DNA of 64,000 nucleotides. It comes from Diospyros lotus. Its lineage: Eukaryota > Streptophyta > Magnoliopsida > Ericales > Ebenaceae. The stretch lies in NCBI RefSeq assembly GCF_014633365.1, contig NC_068352.1, forward strand, positions 30,847,310-30,911,309. The letters are read 5' to 3'. Every line of letters begins with the position of its first letter. Within the stretch, counting starts at the first letter, position 1. The notes under the pieces are model-generated. The model saw only the letters and a list, made by a program, of their open reading frames with translations, was not told the origin of the DNA and made no database searches. The position numbers were made by a program, and so were the translations under genes. Positions 22,449 to 33,628 of the stretch are shown here, in pieces.

Positions 22449-25400
22449 ATGTCACAGAGAACACCATATGGTCAGGGTATGCGACGTCGTCAGTTTAGAG
22501 AGAGTGCTGACGATGACTACATTGGTACACTCTACACTCTATCTTTAAATTATTCATTACTTACATGTTGAACCCCTAACAATTATTTATTTTTGTAAAA
22601 GGACATTCATCTCCTTCTGATGTGAGATTTGATTCCTCTAGCCCACATACACCTCACTCCTACGCTGATGGGCCTTCTTCCATGCCTGTTGAGGTTGGGG
22701 GTTCATCAACGCCCCCTGCTCCCCGTCAAAATTGTATCATGATACGTCCCTTGGGTTCCTCGTAAGCATTCTTGATTTTATTAATCAATTTTTATTTGCA
22801 CAAAGTTTTAATAGATGTTTTCACCAACTAATGTGTGTTTCAACAGGTTTGATAACATTTGGTGCAAACGAGATATAACACGAATAATTCAAAGTAAGTT
22901 TGAGAAGCCATACACAAGTTGGAAAAAGACAGACCCTGCTGTCAGGGATATGTGGTTTGGCGAATTTAAGGTAATGTGTTATTTCAGTATGTCTAAACTA
23001 TTTAAAGTTTTAGAAGCCATACTTGTTTTATGCTTTTAACCTGTTTTAACCCAATGGATAACTTTTTACTATATTTATGCCCTAGTAGTTTAACATTTAA
23101 GCACCAAACATATGTAAAATATGAACAAAGTATTACTCTTATTGTGTTTATGAACATTGGTTCCATTGGTTTGCTATTGAAAGTGTGAAATAAGGGGCCA
23201 TGAAACAATGTTCTACTAGTTTTTGCGTAAAAGTTCTTTGTTCTTTGCGACGCTGAAGTGGCTTTGATAATTTTCTCTCCCAAAGGGAGATTAAACGAGT
23301 TCTCAAGCTCCAAATTAAATATTGAGCATCTATCTGGCTTAGGTAATTTGGATCTTAGGCTTTGGTTTTATAGTAAAAATTGAATATTGCAGCTTTTTCC
23401 AAATTAAATAAGACTCTTCGTCTTCCATTTTCTGTTGTCCTTTTTTTTTTTTTCTCTTTTTTTGTGCTTCTCTTTATTAGTAAATAAATGAACTGCAATC
23501 ACATGTGTGAAGCTCCCTAATGTACTTTCAGATATGTTTTTGTTTCTATTATTTATACCTGAAGAAAACTAATTTCATGCGGTTCATTGCTCTCCTATTC
23601 TCCCCTTTTATTTCTCTATTGGTCTCTTTGAAGTGTTCAAATTCCATCACAGGCCTTACTTTCTATAAGTAGTCTATGTGGAGAAATTTCAATTAGGCAG
23701 CTGCTATAATTACGTTTTTTTCAGAAAGAAGATAGCTGTTATAGTTACATTCTACCAGTTAGTATCATGTTGGGTCAGATACACATTCATCTTCTTCATT
23801 TCCAAGTTTCTTTTCTTGCATCATCCATTCTCTATAAACTGTTTCATCATTAATTAGTTGCCAAAGAATTTGGTGAAAGATCCTAGATTTTGCAACATGA
23901 AATAGTTAAACAGTATCGAGGGAGACTATTTAAGAGCACAGAAATTGAGATTTTAATAACCAGAAAATGCTGAATAGCCTATTAAGACTTCTAGATTTGC
24001 ATCTCTTAGTGTTTTATTTATATAGTTTCTTGTTTTTATGGTTGCAATCGTATGTAGTTTAATTCTCAAGTGCATACAAGTCATGATGATAACAGTGATG
24101 CATGCTGAGAACTTGAATCATGCAATTAAATTTCTTAATGCAGGCAATCTGTTCTACCCACAGGATGAATTTAGCATCAATGTTTGTGATTTAGAATTGA
24201 TAGCTAAAGATTTTTTATTTTTTTTTTCTTTTTTGCTTGATGTTTAGTTCCAAGAATAGTTTTGATTCCACAGTATTGTAATACCCCGAGAGCCCAGAGA
24301 AGTTAGTATATATCGAGGATAGTGTAAGAAAGGAAACAACACCAGCTGGATACCTTTTGGGCTGAATGTTGGCAAAGAACTCCCAAGTTAAGCGTGCTTG
24401 ACCTGGGGTAATCCAGGGATGGGTGACCCTCCTGGGAAGTTCGCGTAGGCCCATCAGGGTAAGTTGTTCCGGTTCTTTCTATCGCTCGAGCGGGATGTTA
24501 CAGGTGGTATCAGAGCCGACCCTTGGCGAAAGCGGTCCTATGAGGGCGGGGAGTGGTACCGGGGCTTGAGGGCCTGTACAAGGAGCGGCTTCTGGCAGGC
24601 TTCTAGGATGGCAGCCCCCAAGGGGAGAAGGTCTAGGACCAGTTGTAAGGTCGCATGACGAGGACGTCATGTGCTTAAGGGGGGGAGAATGTAATACCCC
24701 GAGAGCCCAGAGAAGTTAGTATATATCGAGGATAGTGTAAGAAAGGAAACAACACCAGCTGGATACCTTTTGGGCTGAATGTTGGCAAAGAACTCCCAAG
24801 TTAAGCGTGCTTGACCTGGGGTAATCCAGGGATGGGTAACCCTCCTGGGAAGTTCGCGTAGGCCCATCAGGGTAAGTTGTTCCGGTTCTTTCTATCGCTC
24901 GAGCGGGATATTACAGTATAGTGGGTTGACACATGAAATATGCTTATAGGGGCTTGAAATGGTTTGCATTTCAGCTTTGAAAAAACTAATTAAGCGAACC
25001 TGCATATTAAATTCTGATTGTTAGTGCTCAGTAGTAGGAGTTAAACCTTGAAACTAAGGGAAATGGAAATGCTGTTTGGATAATCAGTTAGGACACTTTT
25101 AGTAACCCTCATGCATTGATGTATTATGCTTTGTGCTATTTGACTGAGCTAAAATCTGTGATCTCATTAGTTATGTCATTAGCATACATTTCAAATCAGA
25201 TTTCTCAAAGTTCTCCAAAGAATATTCTATTCAAATGATAAATGATAAATCAGATTTTTAGCCTCTCATGCTCTATAAAGTGACATCATCTTTTAAGGAG
25301 AGAGTGTTTCATTTTTGCTTATACAGGTGTTTACATTGTACTTATCTACTTTAGCTTTTTAATTAAAACTTTATGAATTAATAGTTCAAGTTATATTTAT

Positions 25401-28400
25401 GTCAGCTTTCTTACATTTCCTTTAAATTTATGCTTATTTAGTTTACTGTCATTAATAAATATTTATTCTTTAACTCATTGATCTTGCGGTTTAAAATTCT
25501 GTTTATAAAATTTGCATTTGAATTTCAATTAATTCATGTTTGTTTAATTTATTTCATTCTTGATGCTCATTATAACTTATTCTATTTATGTTCTTGTTTG
25601 AATTAGTGTACTATGTTTTTCCGTCTCAAATTTTGTATATTCTTAGAATGCTAGGTTGATAGAAAGATGGATTTTTTTTTGGGGGGGATTCAAAATTAGA
25701 TTTCAAAAAAATTAGAAAGAGTAATATTTATTAGTCAAATAGTTCTTACAATGAGTGTTTGTTGAAGGGTATCTATAAGCGCATGAATCACTCAACTATA
25801 GTTAAAGTTGAATGAATTGGCTTTCCTTTATTGTCAAATCTTTAGGAATTGAATGTTTGCAGTTTATCACGATGGAGGATCTATGGGTGAGGAAAAGAGA
25901 GGGCTTTAACCCATTGTAAAGTTTGATAGTGAATTAATCAAAGAGAGAAGAAAGACCATGACAAAGATTACACTTTGCTTGTACATAGGTCTTCTAGACT
26001 AGTACCTACTAATAACAGGCTGTTTCAGTTCACCAGTTTATCATCGCTTCTTGATGGTCCAAAATGAATTGATTTGACGTTTTAGTTCACCGGTTTGTGG
26101 TCACTTTTTTATGCATCAAGTTCCATTATTGTTATTTCACCATTTTTTGTGTTTAGATCCTTTTACCATTTGTTCCATTCGCAATGGATCTCTGTGCCTC
26201 TCTGTGACTGAGTGAGATTATTAAGGTTTGAGCTTCTTGTGCAAACTATGTTTCAACTGTTAACTGGTATTAAGGTCTGAACTAATACCTGTTCTTAAGG
26301 TTTGAGATTATTAAGGTTCAAGTTTCTTCTGTTAACCATGTTTCGGCATAACAGCTTTTAAATGTGATTACTATTTATATTTATCAAAAAATAGTAAATC
26401 ATTGTTACAAATAATTCAACTATAGTGATTACAAGAAACATTGGATCATTGATTATGGTTTCTCATATCATGTGATTTACAATGATTTACTATTTTTGGG
26501 GCCATCACTACATAATCGAGAATCAGCAGTTGTTATAATTGATAACTCAACTCATTTGGTAGTAAAAAACAACATTCTAAAGATTGGTGTTGATAATAAT
26601 GCAAATGATGGCAGTGTCATGCTAAATGATATCTATCATGTTCCCAAGTTTGAAGAAAAATTTAGTTTTAGTTTCTCAAATTACTAATTTTGGAAAATAT
26701 ATTTGGTTTGGGTCAAATAATGTGATACTTGATAATGTGAGAAATGTGGTAGTTGATGTTGTTCTTGTTGGTGAGTAGAAGCGTTCTTTGTTCTTGATGC
26801 CAACAAGTGAGGCTTATGTGAATAAGACAAGCTAAACTAAGAATGCAGCAATTTGACATGTTTGGTTGTGCTATTTAGACTACCAAATGTTGCTACAAAT
26901 CTCCTCAAAGAAGTTATTGGATGGGATCATATTTTTGAAGAATGTATATGAAAATAGCCAAATTGGAATTGGATCGAGTTTGAATAAAAACTGAAATGAA
27001 ACCAAATTGCTTGATTTAGTTTTTTCCTATTCAAGTTCTTAAAAAATGGAGCCTTTTTTCTTTTTTATATAAAAATTTAGACAAAAAACTTTGTTAGGTA
27101 AATGACTCAAAATTGAGTCTATTAAAACTAGTACTAGCCGTTGGATACTACAACTCCAACAGCTATCTCCTAAACTACTAACGCCTAATTGTAAAAATCT
27201 TTAACATTGGAACTAACAGTTCACGTCTATAAATAAGAACAAAACGGGCAACAGAAGGGCTAAGAAAGCTGTCATGTATCTATGTTCTCAAAAGTGTATA
27301 ACATTGGAATTGAGAGACAAAAGAGAGCTGTGAGTGCTGCGTGCTTGGGGCATTTTGAGCTTGTACTCGGTGAGTTCTTGAGAGATACAAAGAGATTTTC
27401 AACTGGGTGATTACAAGTGCAAACTTGTAATCACATGATATAAGCTACTTTGGAGTTGATAAGCTATATAGCTTTTGATGGTTAAGTGTTTGACAAAAAT
27501 AGTAAACTTAAAAGCTATCTCACTTAAAAGCTGTTATACCAGCATTTAGCAAAAGCTGGTACCCCTCCTTCAACATTGCCAAAAAACACTGCTAGGTTGA
27601 CTAATAAAAATATCAAAATACCCTCAAAAGCTGGTAAAAGTCTGAGGCAAAGTTAAGCTGGCAAAGTCTGAGGCAATTTTATATATATGTTGGGTGGTTG
27701 CTTGGACTCAGAGTACCATTTCTAATCATCATCATCCTCCACCTTTAATGGCATGCCTTCCCTCCCCTCTTTGTCCACGTCCACGTCTTCCTTCTTCCTT
27801 CCATGCATATTAGAAGTAAGTGAAATCCTTTTTTGATTCATATACTTAAACATAATGTAATGATGTCATTAAAAAAGATGATAAACAAAGAACACAACAA
27901 ACTGCTATTTCTTTAGATTCATCTAATGAAAAAACGTTTCATAACTAATGACTCATAATATTATTCTAATTAATGTCAATGCCCCGGCCCTAATGTAAAC
28001 ATGGCTCCAATATTTATATTTAAAGGGATTAACACAAAAGAGTGCAAAAAGTTTTGAAAGTATAAAATAGCAGTTTGTTTAAAATAAATTAAATATGTTA
28101 AAAGTAATAAGATTGATTAGGAGGGTTTTTACAAGTGTGTACAGCTTATGTGGATATTGAACTCTTAGTTCGTTGCTTTATTATGCTAATATCAATTGCT
28201 ATATTTTGCACCAAGTTAACACCCATCTCTAGATGAAAAAGTAGCAAATAGGAGTAGAGCTACATTGTTATGGTGCAGAATTAAGTTTCCTGAAACTAGT
28301 TTTTGAACATAAATCAGATTGCATATGACTATTGAAATTACAGGAAGATGAGGATAAGCTTTGTATTGACTCTTGTAAGTTTTTAAATATACAGACTCAA

Positions 28401-29567
28401 TACCCAGCATTTTTATCTTCATGTAACTTCAAATCCACTACTTTGGTTTGTTTTTGTTTTGTGATTATAATGTTTTCCTTTTTACATCTTTGCCGTGGAT
28501 TGCTTATTACTAGTGTGGATTGCTTAAGTCTAGTGAAACTACATAGACCGGAGAGATTGTAGGAGTATGGATTAGGATAGATTAATTTAACAAATTTATT
28601 TTGTTTAAATTTTGCTTTGCTTTACATTACAGAAGAGGTGGTCTTGGGAGAGTGAATTGAAAAATCAAATAAGGATAAATTTTGAAAATACAACCTCTGA
28701 TCTTTTGACTGACCTTTTGTTCCGTGTGAGGAGGGACTTGACAAAAAAAATATCTTGGATGTGTCCTGTTGTATTTGAAGCACTCAAAGAGTATTGGAAT
28801 ACTCCAGAATTTAAGAGCAAATCAGAAAAGACAAAGAAAAATCGATCCTTAGATATTGGTGGTAGTAAGCACACTTGTGGTTCCATCTCTATGTTTGAAC
28901 ATAAGAAGCGACCGGTAATTTTTAAACTTTTTTATTATTTTCATTGTACTTAATTAGTTAAGTATGGTTGCATTAACATTTTATTTTTTGCCTTTGCAAT
29001 CTAAGCTATTAGGTCGTCCACCTACGCAGGCCGAGTTATTCATTGCAACACATCAAAGAAAAGATAATTCAGGATTTGTTGACAGCAGATCCGAGGAAAC
29101 TTATGTAAGTATATAACAATACTTGTGTTTTATTATACTTAATTGACCTTTTGATTGTACAACTTATTCCATTATATATATACTTGCAGGCTAACTTTCA
29201 GATGCGGAAAGCATCATCACAATCATCAGTAGTTAGCCTGACAGAAGATAGTGACACTGCTGGACAGCCCTCGCAGACAGCTTTAGATGAGACATCATTA
29301 TGGTTGGAGGTTGCAGGCGGGAAAAAGAAGGGTCGTGTGTATGGCATGGGGTCTGAAGCACATGTCATCCCTGGTTCTTATCATGTGTTGTCGCCACCGC
29401 CACTGCCTCCACAGTCATCAATTTCACTGGCTGACCAAATTCAACAAGTTGTTAGCTGCACTATTAACGTAGCTATAGAACCATTTAATCATCGTTTGTC
29501 AACTATAGAAGAAAGATTTCATAACTCTTCTTCATCGTCGTCGCCCTCAAATCCCTCGGATTATTAG
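22449..29567 (+). CDS. Transposase_24 (Ptta/En/Spm family) protein of the CACTA element
   Basis: The second CACTA gene is the TNPA-like partner that in this family is thought to bind the subterminal repeats and assist tnp2. Six exons with GT-AG introns are 22449-22524, 22602-22761, 22847-22970, 28633-28914, 29006-29104 and 29190-29567. They sum to 1119 nt, with phases that agree at every junction and no internal stop, giving 372 aa. Exon 3 has IWCKRDITRIIQSKFEKPY, exon 4 KKISWMCPVVFEALKEYW, exon 5 a GRPPTQAELFIATH motif, and exon 6 the family signature WLEVAGGKKKGRVYGMGS with a likely coiled C-terminus and a serine-rich tail. Intron 3 is 5.66 kb because it has taken in a TRIM, a Copia fragment and a solo LTR. 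The start Met follows an acceptor-like 'gacag', so a 5' non-coding exon is possible. Confidence 0.87.
22971..24276. other. Intron 3, first part
   Basis: AT-rich intron sequence with a pyrimidine-rich patch at 23438-23462. No further repeat boundary is identified. Confidence 0.5.
24377..24446 (+). promoter_or_regulatory. 5S-rRNA-derived internal promoter in the 5' LTR
   Basis: 'ACTCCCAAGTTAAGCGTG' followed by 'GGGATGGGTGACC' and 'CCTGGGAAG' match the A-box and the IE/C-box parts of plant 5S rRNA. These are the internal RNA polymerase III control regions. The intervening bases differ from 5S rRNA, and the ends of a 5S gene are absent. Confidence 0.85.
24790..24859 (+). promoter_or_regulatory. 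5S-rRNA-derived internal promoter in the 3' LTR
   Basis: Second copy of the 5S-like region. The only change from the 5' LTR copy is GTGACC to GTAACC, inside the C-box-like part. Confidence 0.83.
24920..26429. other. Intron 3, middle part
   Basis: AT-rich. An isolated 'ttccgtctcaaa' at 25619 resembles a subterminal repeat of the host CACTA. 26210-26340 contains a repeated 'ttaaggttt(g/c)ag...ttctt(g/c)tg' phrase. Confidence 0.45.
26430..26960 (+). mobile_element. Copia retrotransposon fragment (protease / pre-integrase region)
   Basis: The translation resembles the Copia protease start (WIIDYGFSYHV where the family has a D-[ST]-G active site), then DNSTHLVVKNNILKIG and NDIYHVPKF, and after a stop the gag-pre-integrase region (SVYVM-like and 'LLQISSKKLLDG'). 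The catalytic triad is altered to D-Y-G, and stops and frameshifts occur after 26685. It is a dead fragment in intron 3; no flanking LTRs belong to it with certainty. Confidence 0.75.
27092..27421 (+). mobile_element. 330-bp solo LTR (Copia-like)
   Basis: TGTTAGGTAAATG at 27092, ending in AAGTGCA at 27421, flanked by the 5-bp duplication AACTT (27087-27091 and 27422-27426). A TATA-box-like CTATAAATA lies at about 27228. The nearby Copia protease fragment makes a Copia origin plausible but not proven. Confidence 0.82.
27427..28632. other. Intron 3, last part
   Basis: AT-rich. 27440-27660 has inverted 'aaaagct(a/g)' phrases that may be a decayed MITE. No exon is supported here. Confidence 0.4.
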
Positions 29568-29754
29568 GAGGATCCGTCATTACCATGGATATATATTACA
29601 TTGTATTATTTTTAATGTTCATGGACGATGTGTTTGACTAATATTGTATGAATTTAATATTGTGTATATCAGGTTTATATATTTATGCATGATTTATATT
29701 TTGTATATCAGGTTTTTTTATTTTTTTTATAGGAATAATAATTATTTTTTAATT

Positions 29755-30095
29755 AAATTTAAAATTTGAGACGGATTTAGAGACAGATTTTATCTGTCTC
29801 AAATCATCGAACAATCAAGCTCTAATTCCGTCTCTAAATCCGTCTTTAATAAAGGTAGAATCCGTCTCCAAATCCGTCTCAAACAGAGACGGAAAATTTC
29901 CGTCTCAAAATTCGTATCTATAACCGTCTCTAAATCCGTCTCAAATGGAGACGGAAAATTTCCGTCTCAAAATCCGTCTGTAAATTCGTCTGAAATTTAT
30001 TGACGGGAGTTTTTACGACAGCTAAAATCTGTCTCTAAATCCGTCTTAAACTAGAATTCCGTCTCTAAATCCGTCTCAAATTGACTGTTTTCTTA
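29755..30095. repeat. 3' subterminal repeats of the big CACTA
   Basis: Many TCCGTCTC / GAGACGGA copies, e.g. 'aaatccgtctcaaa', in direct and inverted orientation. They end at the terminal repeat GTTTTCTTATAGTG. They mirror 4254-4680. Confidence 0.9.
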
Positions 30096-30938
30096 TAGTG
30101 AAAGAAGGAAAGCTTGCCCCAAAAAATTTGGAAATCCTCCCTCTAGAAGCTTCAATGTAAGAAGATGAATAAAAGAATAGAAGAATAAGAAGAAGAAGAA
30201 CTATCGGGGAACCAAAAATAGAATAAACAAATGAATGAAGAAGATACAAGAGAGCATGGAAAGGAATAGGGAAAGGAATGGGCTGCCAACCATCTCTTAA
30301 AAATTTACCATTTTGCCCTTAACTTCTTCCACACCCACATAGCATATAAGCTCTCTTTGGACATTTCACATTTTCTTATTTTTTTTCATTTTCTTTATCA
30401 AATCAATTATGAAATTTTCCTTTTTGCCCCCACATTTTTTTATAAAACATGCCCTTTTGTTTGTCATTTGCCACATTTCTTATATTTATTTAATTATAAT
30501 GCCACCTTTTACACACATGGGCTCAAGCCCAAATCAATGGCCCAATACTAAGCCCAATGGGCCAACTCTTCAACTTGTTCCCAACCCAATTCATTCAACT
30601 TAAATAAAATAGAACACAATTTGCACTTAAGCTTAACCCATTTTTAAGAGGCTAATCCATGAGAGGTGTGTTTATTTTAAATCTTCCAACAATCCATCAC
30701 ATTAGATCTTTCCACTCTTGGCCCAAATCCAATTTAGCCCACTAAGTTGGACTTTTCAACCATTTTTTCATTTTCTTTATTTCACATATTTTCACAAAAT
30801 ATGATAATAACATTTATAATTTATCCACATAATTTACTCACATAAATTTTTTTAACATTTAATTTAATAAGGGCAAAATTTTTAATGCCCAAAAATAAAA
30901 TATTAATAAAGACCTAAATCCACTAACGGGTTGTTATA

Positions 30939-31050
30939 AAAATACTCGATTACTCATCAAATAATACTTTAGAGTGCATAAAGCATACTCATGATTTAAA
31001 TCATCATTTTACGTGGAAAAAAATGATATTTGAGATTTCAATCCCCAATT
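30939..31050. repeat. Right part of the target tandem repeat
   Basis: 'aaaatactcgattactcatc' onward completes the unit broken at 2018, and continues with 'aataatactttagag'. This places both the LTR-like element and everything inside it within one repeat unit. Confidence 0.75.
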
Positions 31051-31559
31051 AATAATCAATTCAAAACACAGGAGTAAGAATAAATTAATAGCCTAGAAGT
31101 CGCTAATAATGCCGCAATGCTGACTCTACAAATTCTGAGGGAAGGAAATGGTAAGAATTACATATTTCAATGAACACAAAATTAAAAAACCATATTGGTA
31201 TTTTCTTGTTTTTCTTTCTTTAGGAAAAAAGCCCAATAAAACATTGTTTTCTATTTTGTACTTTATTTAAAATTTGAAAAACAAGCACCATAACAAGTTT
31301 AATTTTCCGTTTGATATTATTGCTTGTACTATGAGATCAAGAGGCAAGAGTCTCTATGGTCATGACAAATGCTTTAACCATGCTAAATCTAGACCATGAC
31401 ATATACGTTAAGAATGAGAGGGGTTGTGGATTTGTTGAATCTCCTCCATTATTCTATAAGGGATTGAATGATAACACACTTAGAAATTAATTTGTAGTTT
31501 TTCATAAGGTGTATAATTTTTTTTTTAAAATTTTAGGATATATACAAAAATTTTATCAA
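31051..31559. other. AT-rich intergenic stretch
   Basis: No gene or clear repeat seen. Confidence 0.45.
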
Positions 31560-33240
31560 TATTTATCATAATATTAATATTTTACTCTTGTGTTTAATTT
31601 TGATAATGAAAAACAAAATTGATTTATCTCCTAAGTTATTTGTGAAGAATATGGTTTTTAAACAAAAATCAATTTCAAATGAGTTGTTAAATCAAAATGA
31701 ATTATGATTTTCTATTTAAACATTATTTATGGAGATTAGCAAAAACAAGTATATTAGATAATGGAAGATCATTTATTGAAAATTAATTGTTGAAATTTTG
31801 ATGAGGGAGAGATAAATTTTGATGATGAAGTTATTTTATTAACTTGGTGTTTCAAATTAATTTTATGTGATAAATTAAGTATAATAATAATTTTATCGTT
31901 TTAATGTCAAAAAATTTTATTATAAATTTTTTGATGACATTTGATTTATTATATTTTTATTTGATCAAAAATGTTAAATGAAAATAAATTTTATCATTCA
32001 ATCTAATGCCAAAAAAAAAAAAAAAAAAAGATTTTGGGAAAAATTTTGTATGGCATTTGGATTATCATATTCTTATTTGATTAAAAATGCTATATAAAAA
32101 TTATTTTCTAAAGAGCTTAAAAATAAATTAAATAAATAATCAAATGCAAAAATATTTTGAATGGCAGCCCAAAATTCGATCCCACGTTATGGGAGATATA
32201 AGCATGTGCATGGAACCACTAAAGCAACAAGTTGATTTGTTACATGTATATAAGTGCGCAAATTGATATATCCAAAGAAACTAATGTATTATATATTTTG
32301 AAATGAAAAATGACTCAAGCAGCGCTGGTGAGGCTCAAACCTGGGCTCCGATGGACACAAGTTCGCACGCGCCTCCCTCGTGCTCCCTTGCTTCTTTGTG
32401 CGCTCAAAATTATATATATATTCAATAAAAAATTTCATCTTTTAAACTTTCTGACAGATTCTCTATTTCCTGTCGACAGACAAAATGCAATCTTTTGCAT
32501 TTGTAATATGTTAACAAACAAAATGTTTATAATTAAATTTTCGACAATTTTTCCTCATCTGTAGATAAATTTATTCATAGAAAACATATAACGGTTAGTT
32601 TTTTAAATTCTAACGGTTAATTTTTGGTTGAAACTCGTAAGATGTTTATAAATATAAGTCAAGAATGATCTATGAACGAGAATGAAATGAAATGAGCTTG
32701 TAAAATTTATTCATCTTCTCAAATTGTATTTGTGCTTTAATTTTTCTCTTTTAAAAATTTTGATTATCATTTGTATTATTTTGTTCAAGTCTTGTACTTT
32801 ATTTTTGAGATATCATTGTAATTAAGAGATTCATCTCTTAGATTTTCTCTAATTATTCATTTTTTATATTTTTTATCTTGTGTAGCTAGATGACCTACTT
32901 GTATAAGTAGGATGTTGTAATTCCTAATCTTGGATTAGAGGACCTACTTGGTTTAAATAGGGAGTTTTAGTGGATTGAGATTAAAATCTTTAATGAAGAG
33001 TTAAGATAGTGGATTAGGGTTGATTTAAACTGAACCACTATAAATTCTTGTGTTCATCTCTTACTTATATTTTTTATTTCATTTATTATTTCAAGTATTT
33101 CAATAATCCTCACTTGCATTATATTCTTATTTGTTTTGAAAAAAAATTTAAATTTTCAAACTAATTCTTAAATAACCCAATTTACTCTGCCTCTTAGGTT
33201 GGTGCTATAATATTTCAAACCTTTCAAATATTACTTCTCA
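31560..33240 (+). repeat. LTR-retrotransposon-derived repeat, copy 1
   Basis: Segments at 31560-31670 and 32450-33070 match, as reverse complement and with many differences, 48480-48570 and 47560-48010. Shared phrases include the 'gtcgacag' motif, the 'aagagattcatctctta' block, and 'tgtgtagcta...ctacttgtataagtaggat'. It looks like an old LTR plus flank. Family and exact ends are not resolved. A GC-richer patch at 32320-32400 is unlike the rest. Confidence 0.55.
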
Positions 33241-33628
33241 TTAAGTTTGAGGAGACTTATATAAGATCTAAATCATCTTCACGAAAAAAAACCAATAAAA
33301 AAGAGTCAAAATGCTCTGGAAAGATTAAAAAAGAGGTCAATTCCCCCAGCCTCTATAGATTAAATGATTTATTTAATTTATTTTAATTTAAAAAAGAAAA
33401 ATAATGATTTATTTAAAAAATATATTGAATGCATAATTGTTAAGAGGAGTAGAGGCATGAAGAGAAGCTTTGTGATGAATACGAGTTCAACTTGCACCAA
33501 AATCACCACCAGTTTTGTTAAAGAAATAAGCGAGGTTTATGAACTAATTAAATCAAAGTTAAGTATTGTTATAAATGTGAGTTAAAAAGAACTAATAATA
33601 CAATCATTTTTATTATAAAACTGATTAT
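33241..33628. other. AT-rich intergenic stretch
   Basis: No supported feature. A short frame at 33364-33585 has no recognisable domain. Confidence 0.4.

Larger units (their letters stand above)
24277..24915 (+). mobile_element. Cassandra-like TRIM retrotransposon with 5S-rRNA-like LTRs
   Basis: Two 226-bp LTRs (24277-24502 and 24690-24915) start TGTAATACCCCG and end in TTACA. They differ at only two bases (GTGACC/GTAACC and GATGTTACA/GATATTACA). A primer-binding site TGGTATCAGAGCC (24505-24517), complementary to the 3' end of initiator Met tRNA, follows the first LTR. A purine tract (AAGGGGGGGAGA, 24677-24688) precedes the second. A 4-bp GTAT flanks the element (24273-24276 and 24916-24919). 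It has no coding capacity. LTRs carrying a 5S rRNA-like region are the hallmark of the Cassandra TRIM family. It lies in intron 3 of the Transposase_24 gene and is young. Confidence 0.94.
4234..30100 (+). mobile_element. 25.9-kb CACTA (En/Spm-type) DNA transposon
   Basis: Both ends carry the 14-bp terminal inverted repeat CACTATAAGAAAAC, at 4234 and, as its complement, ending at 30100. A 3-bp target duplication AAA flanks it (4231-4233 and 30101-30103), the size known for CACTA elements. Subterminal GAGACGGA/TCCGTCTC repeats fill both ends. It encodes the two genes expected of an autonomous plant CACTA: a tnp2-type transposase (9610-21861) and a Transposase_24-type protein (22449-29567), both on the plus strand. 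Nested insertions (an 8.6-kb CACTA, a Helitron, a TRIM, a solo LTR and a Copia fragment) account for much of its length. As tnp2 is broken, it cannot now supply its own full machinery. Confidence 0.93.
2019..30938. mobile_element. Solo-LTR-like element split by the big CACTA transposon
   Basis: It starts TGTTAAGACTCG at 2019 and ends GGGTTGTTATA at 30938. It is flanked by the 5-bp duplication AAAAT (2014-2018 and 30939-30943). The terminal TATA is probably a decayed TACA. With the CACTA element (4234-30100) removed, about 3.05 kb of LTR-like sequence remains, with no coding region and no second LTR. The flanks on both sides join into the tandem repeat described at 1767, which supports the boundaries. 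A solo LTR is the simplest reading; a non-coding TRIM/LARD-like element is an alternative. A diverged relative in the opposite orientation lies at 34921-37100. Confidence 0.65.

Noticed and set aside
24377..24446. 5S rRNA gene
   Set aside because: Only the internal control-region part matches. The 5' and 3' ends of 5S rRNA are absent, and the segment is repeated in both LTRs of a TRIM.
24505..24517. tRNA-Met gene
   Set aside because: Only the 13-base complement to the tRNA 3' end is present, at the primer-binding position after an LTR. There is no cloverleaf.
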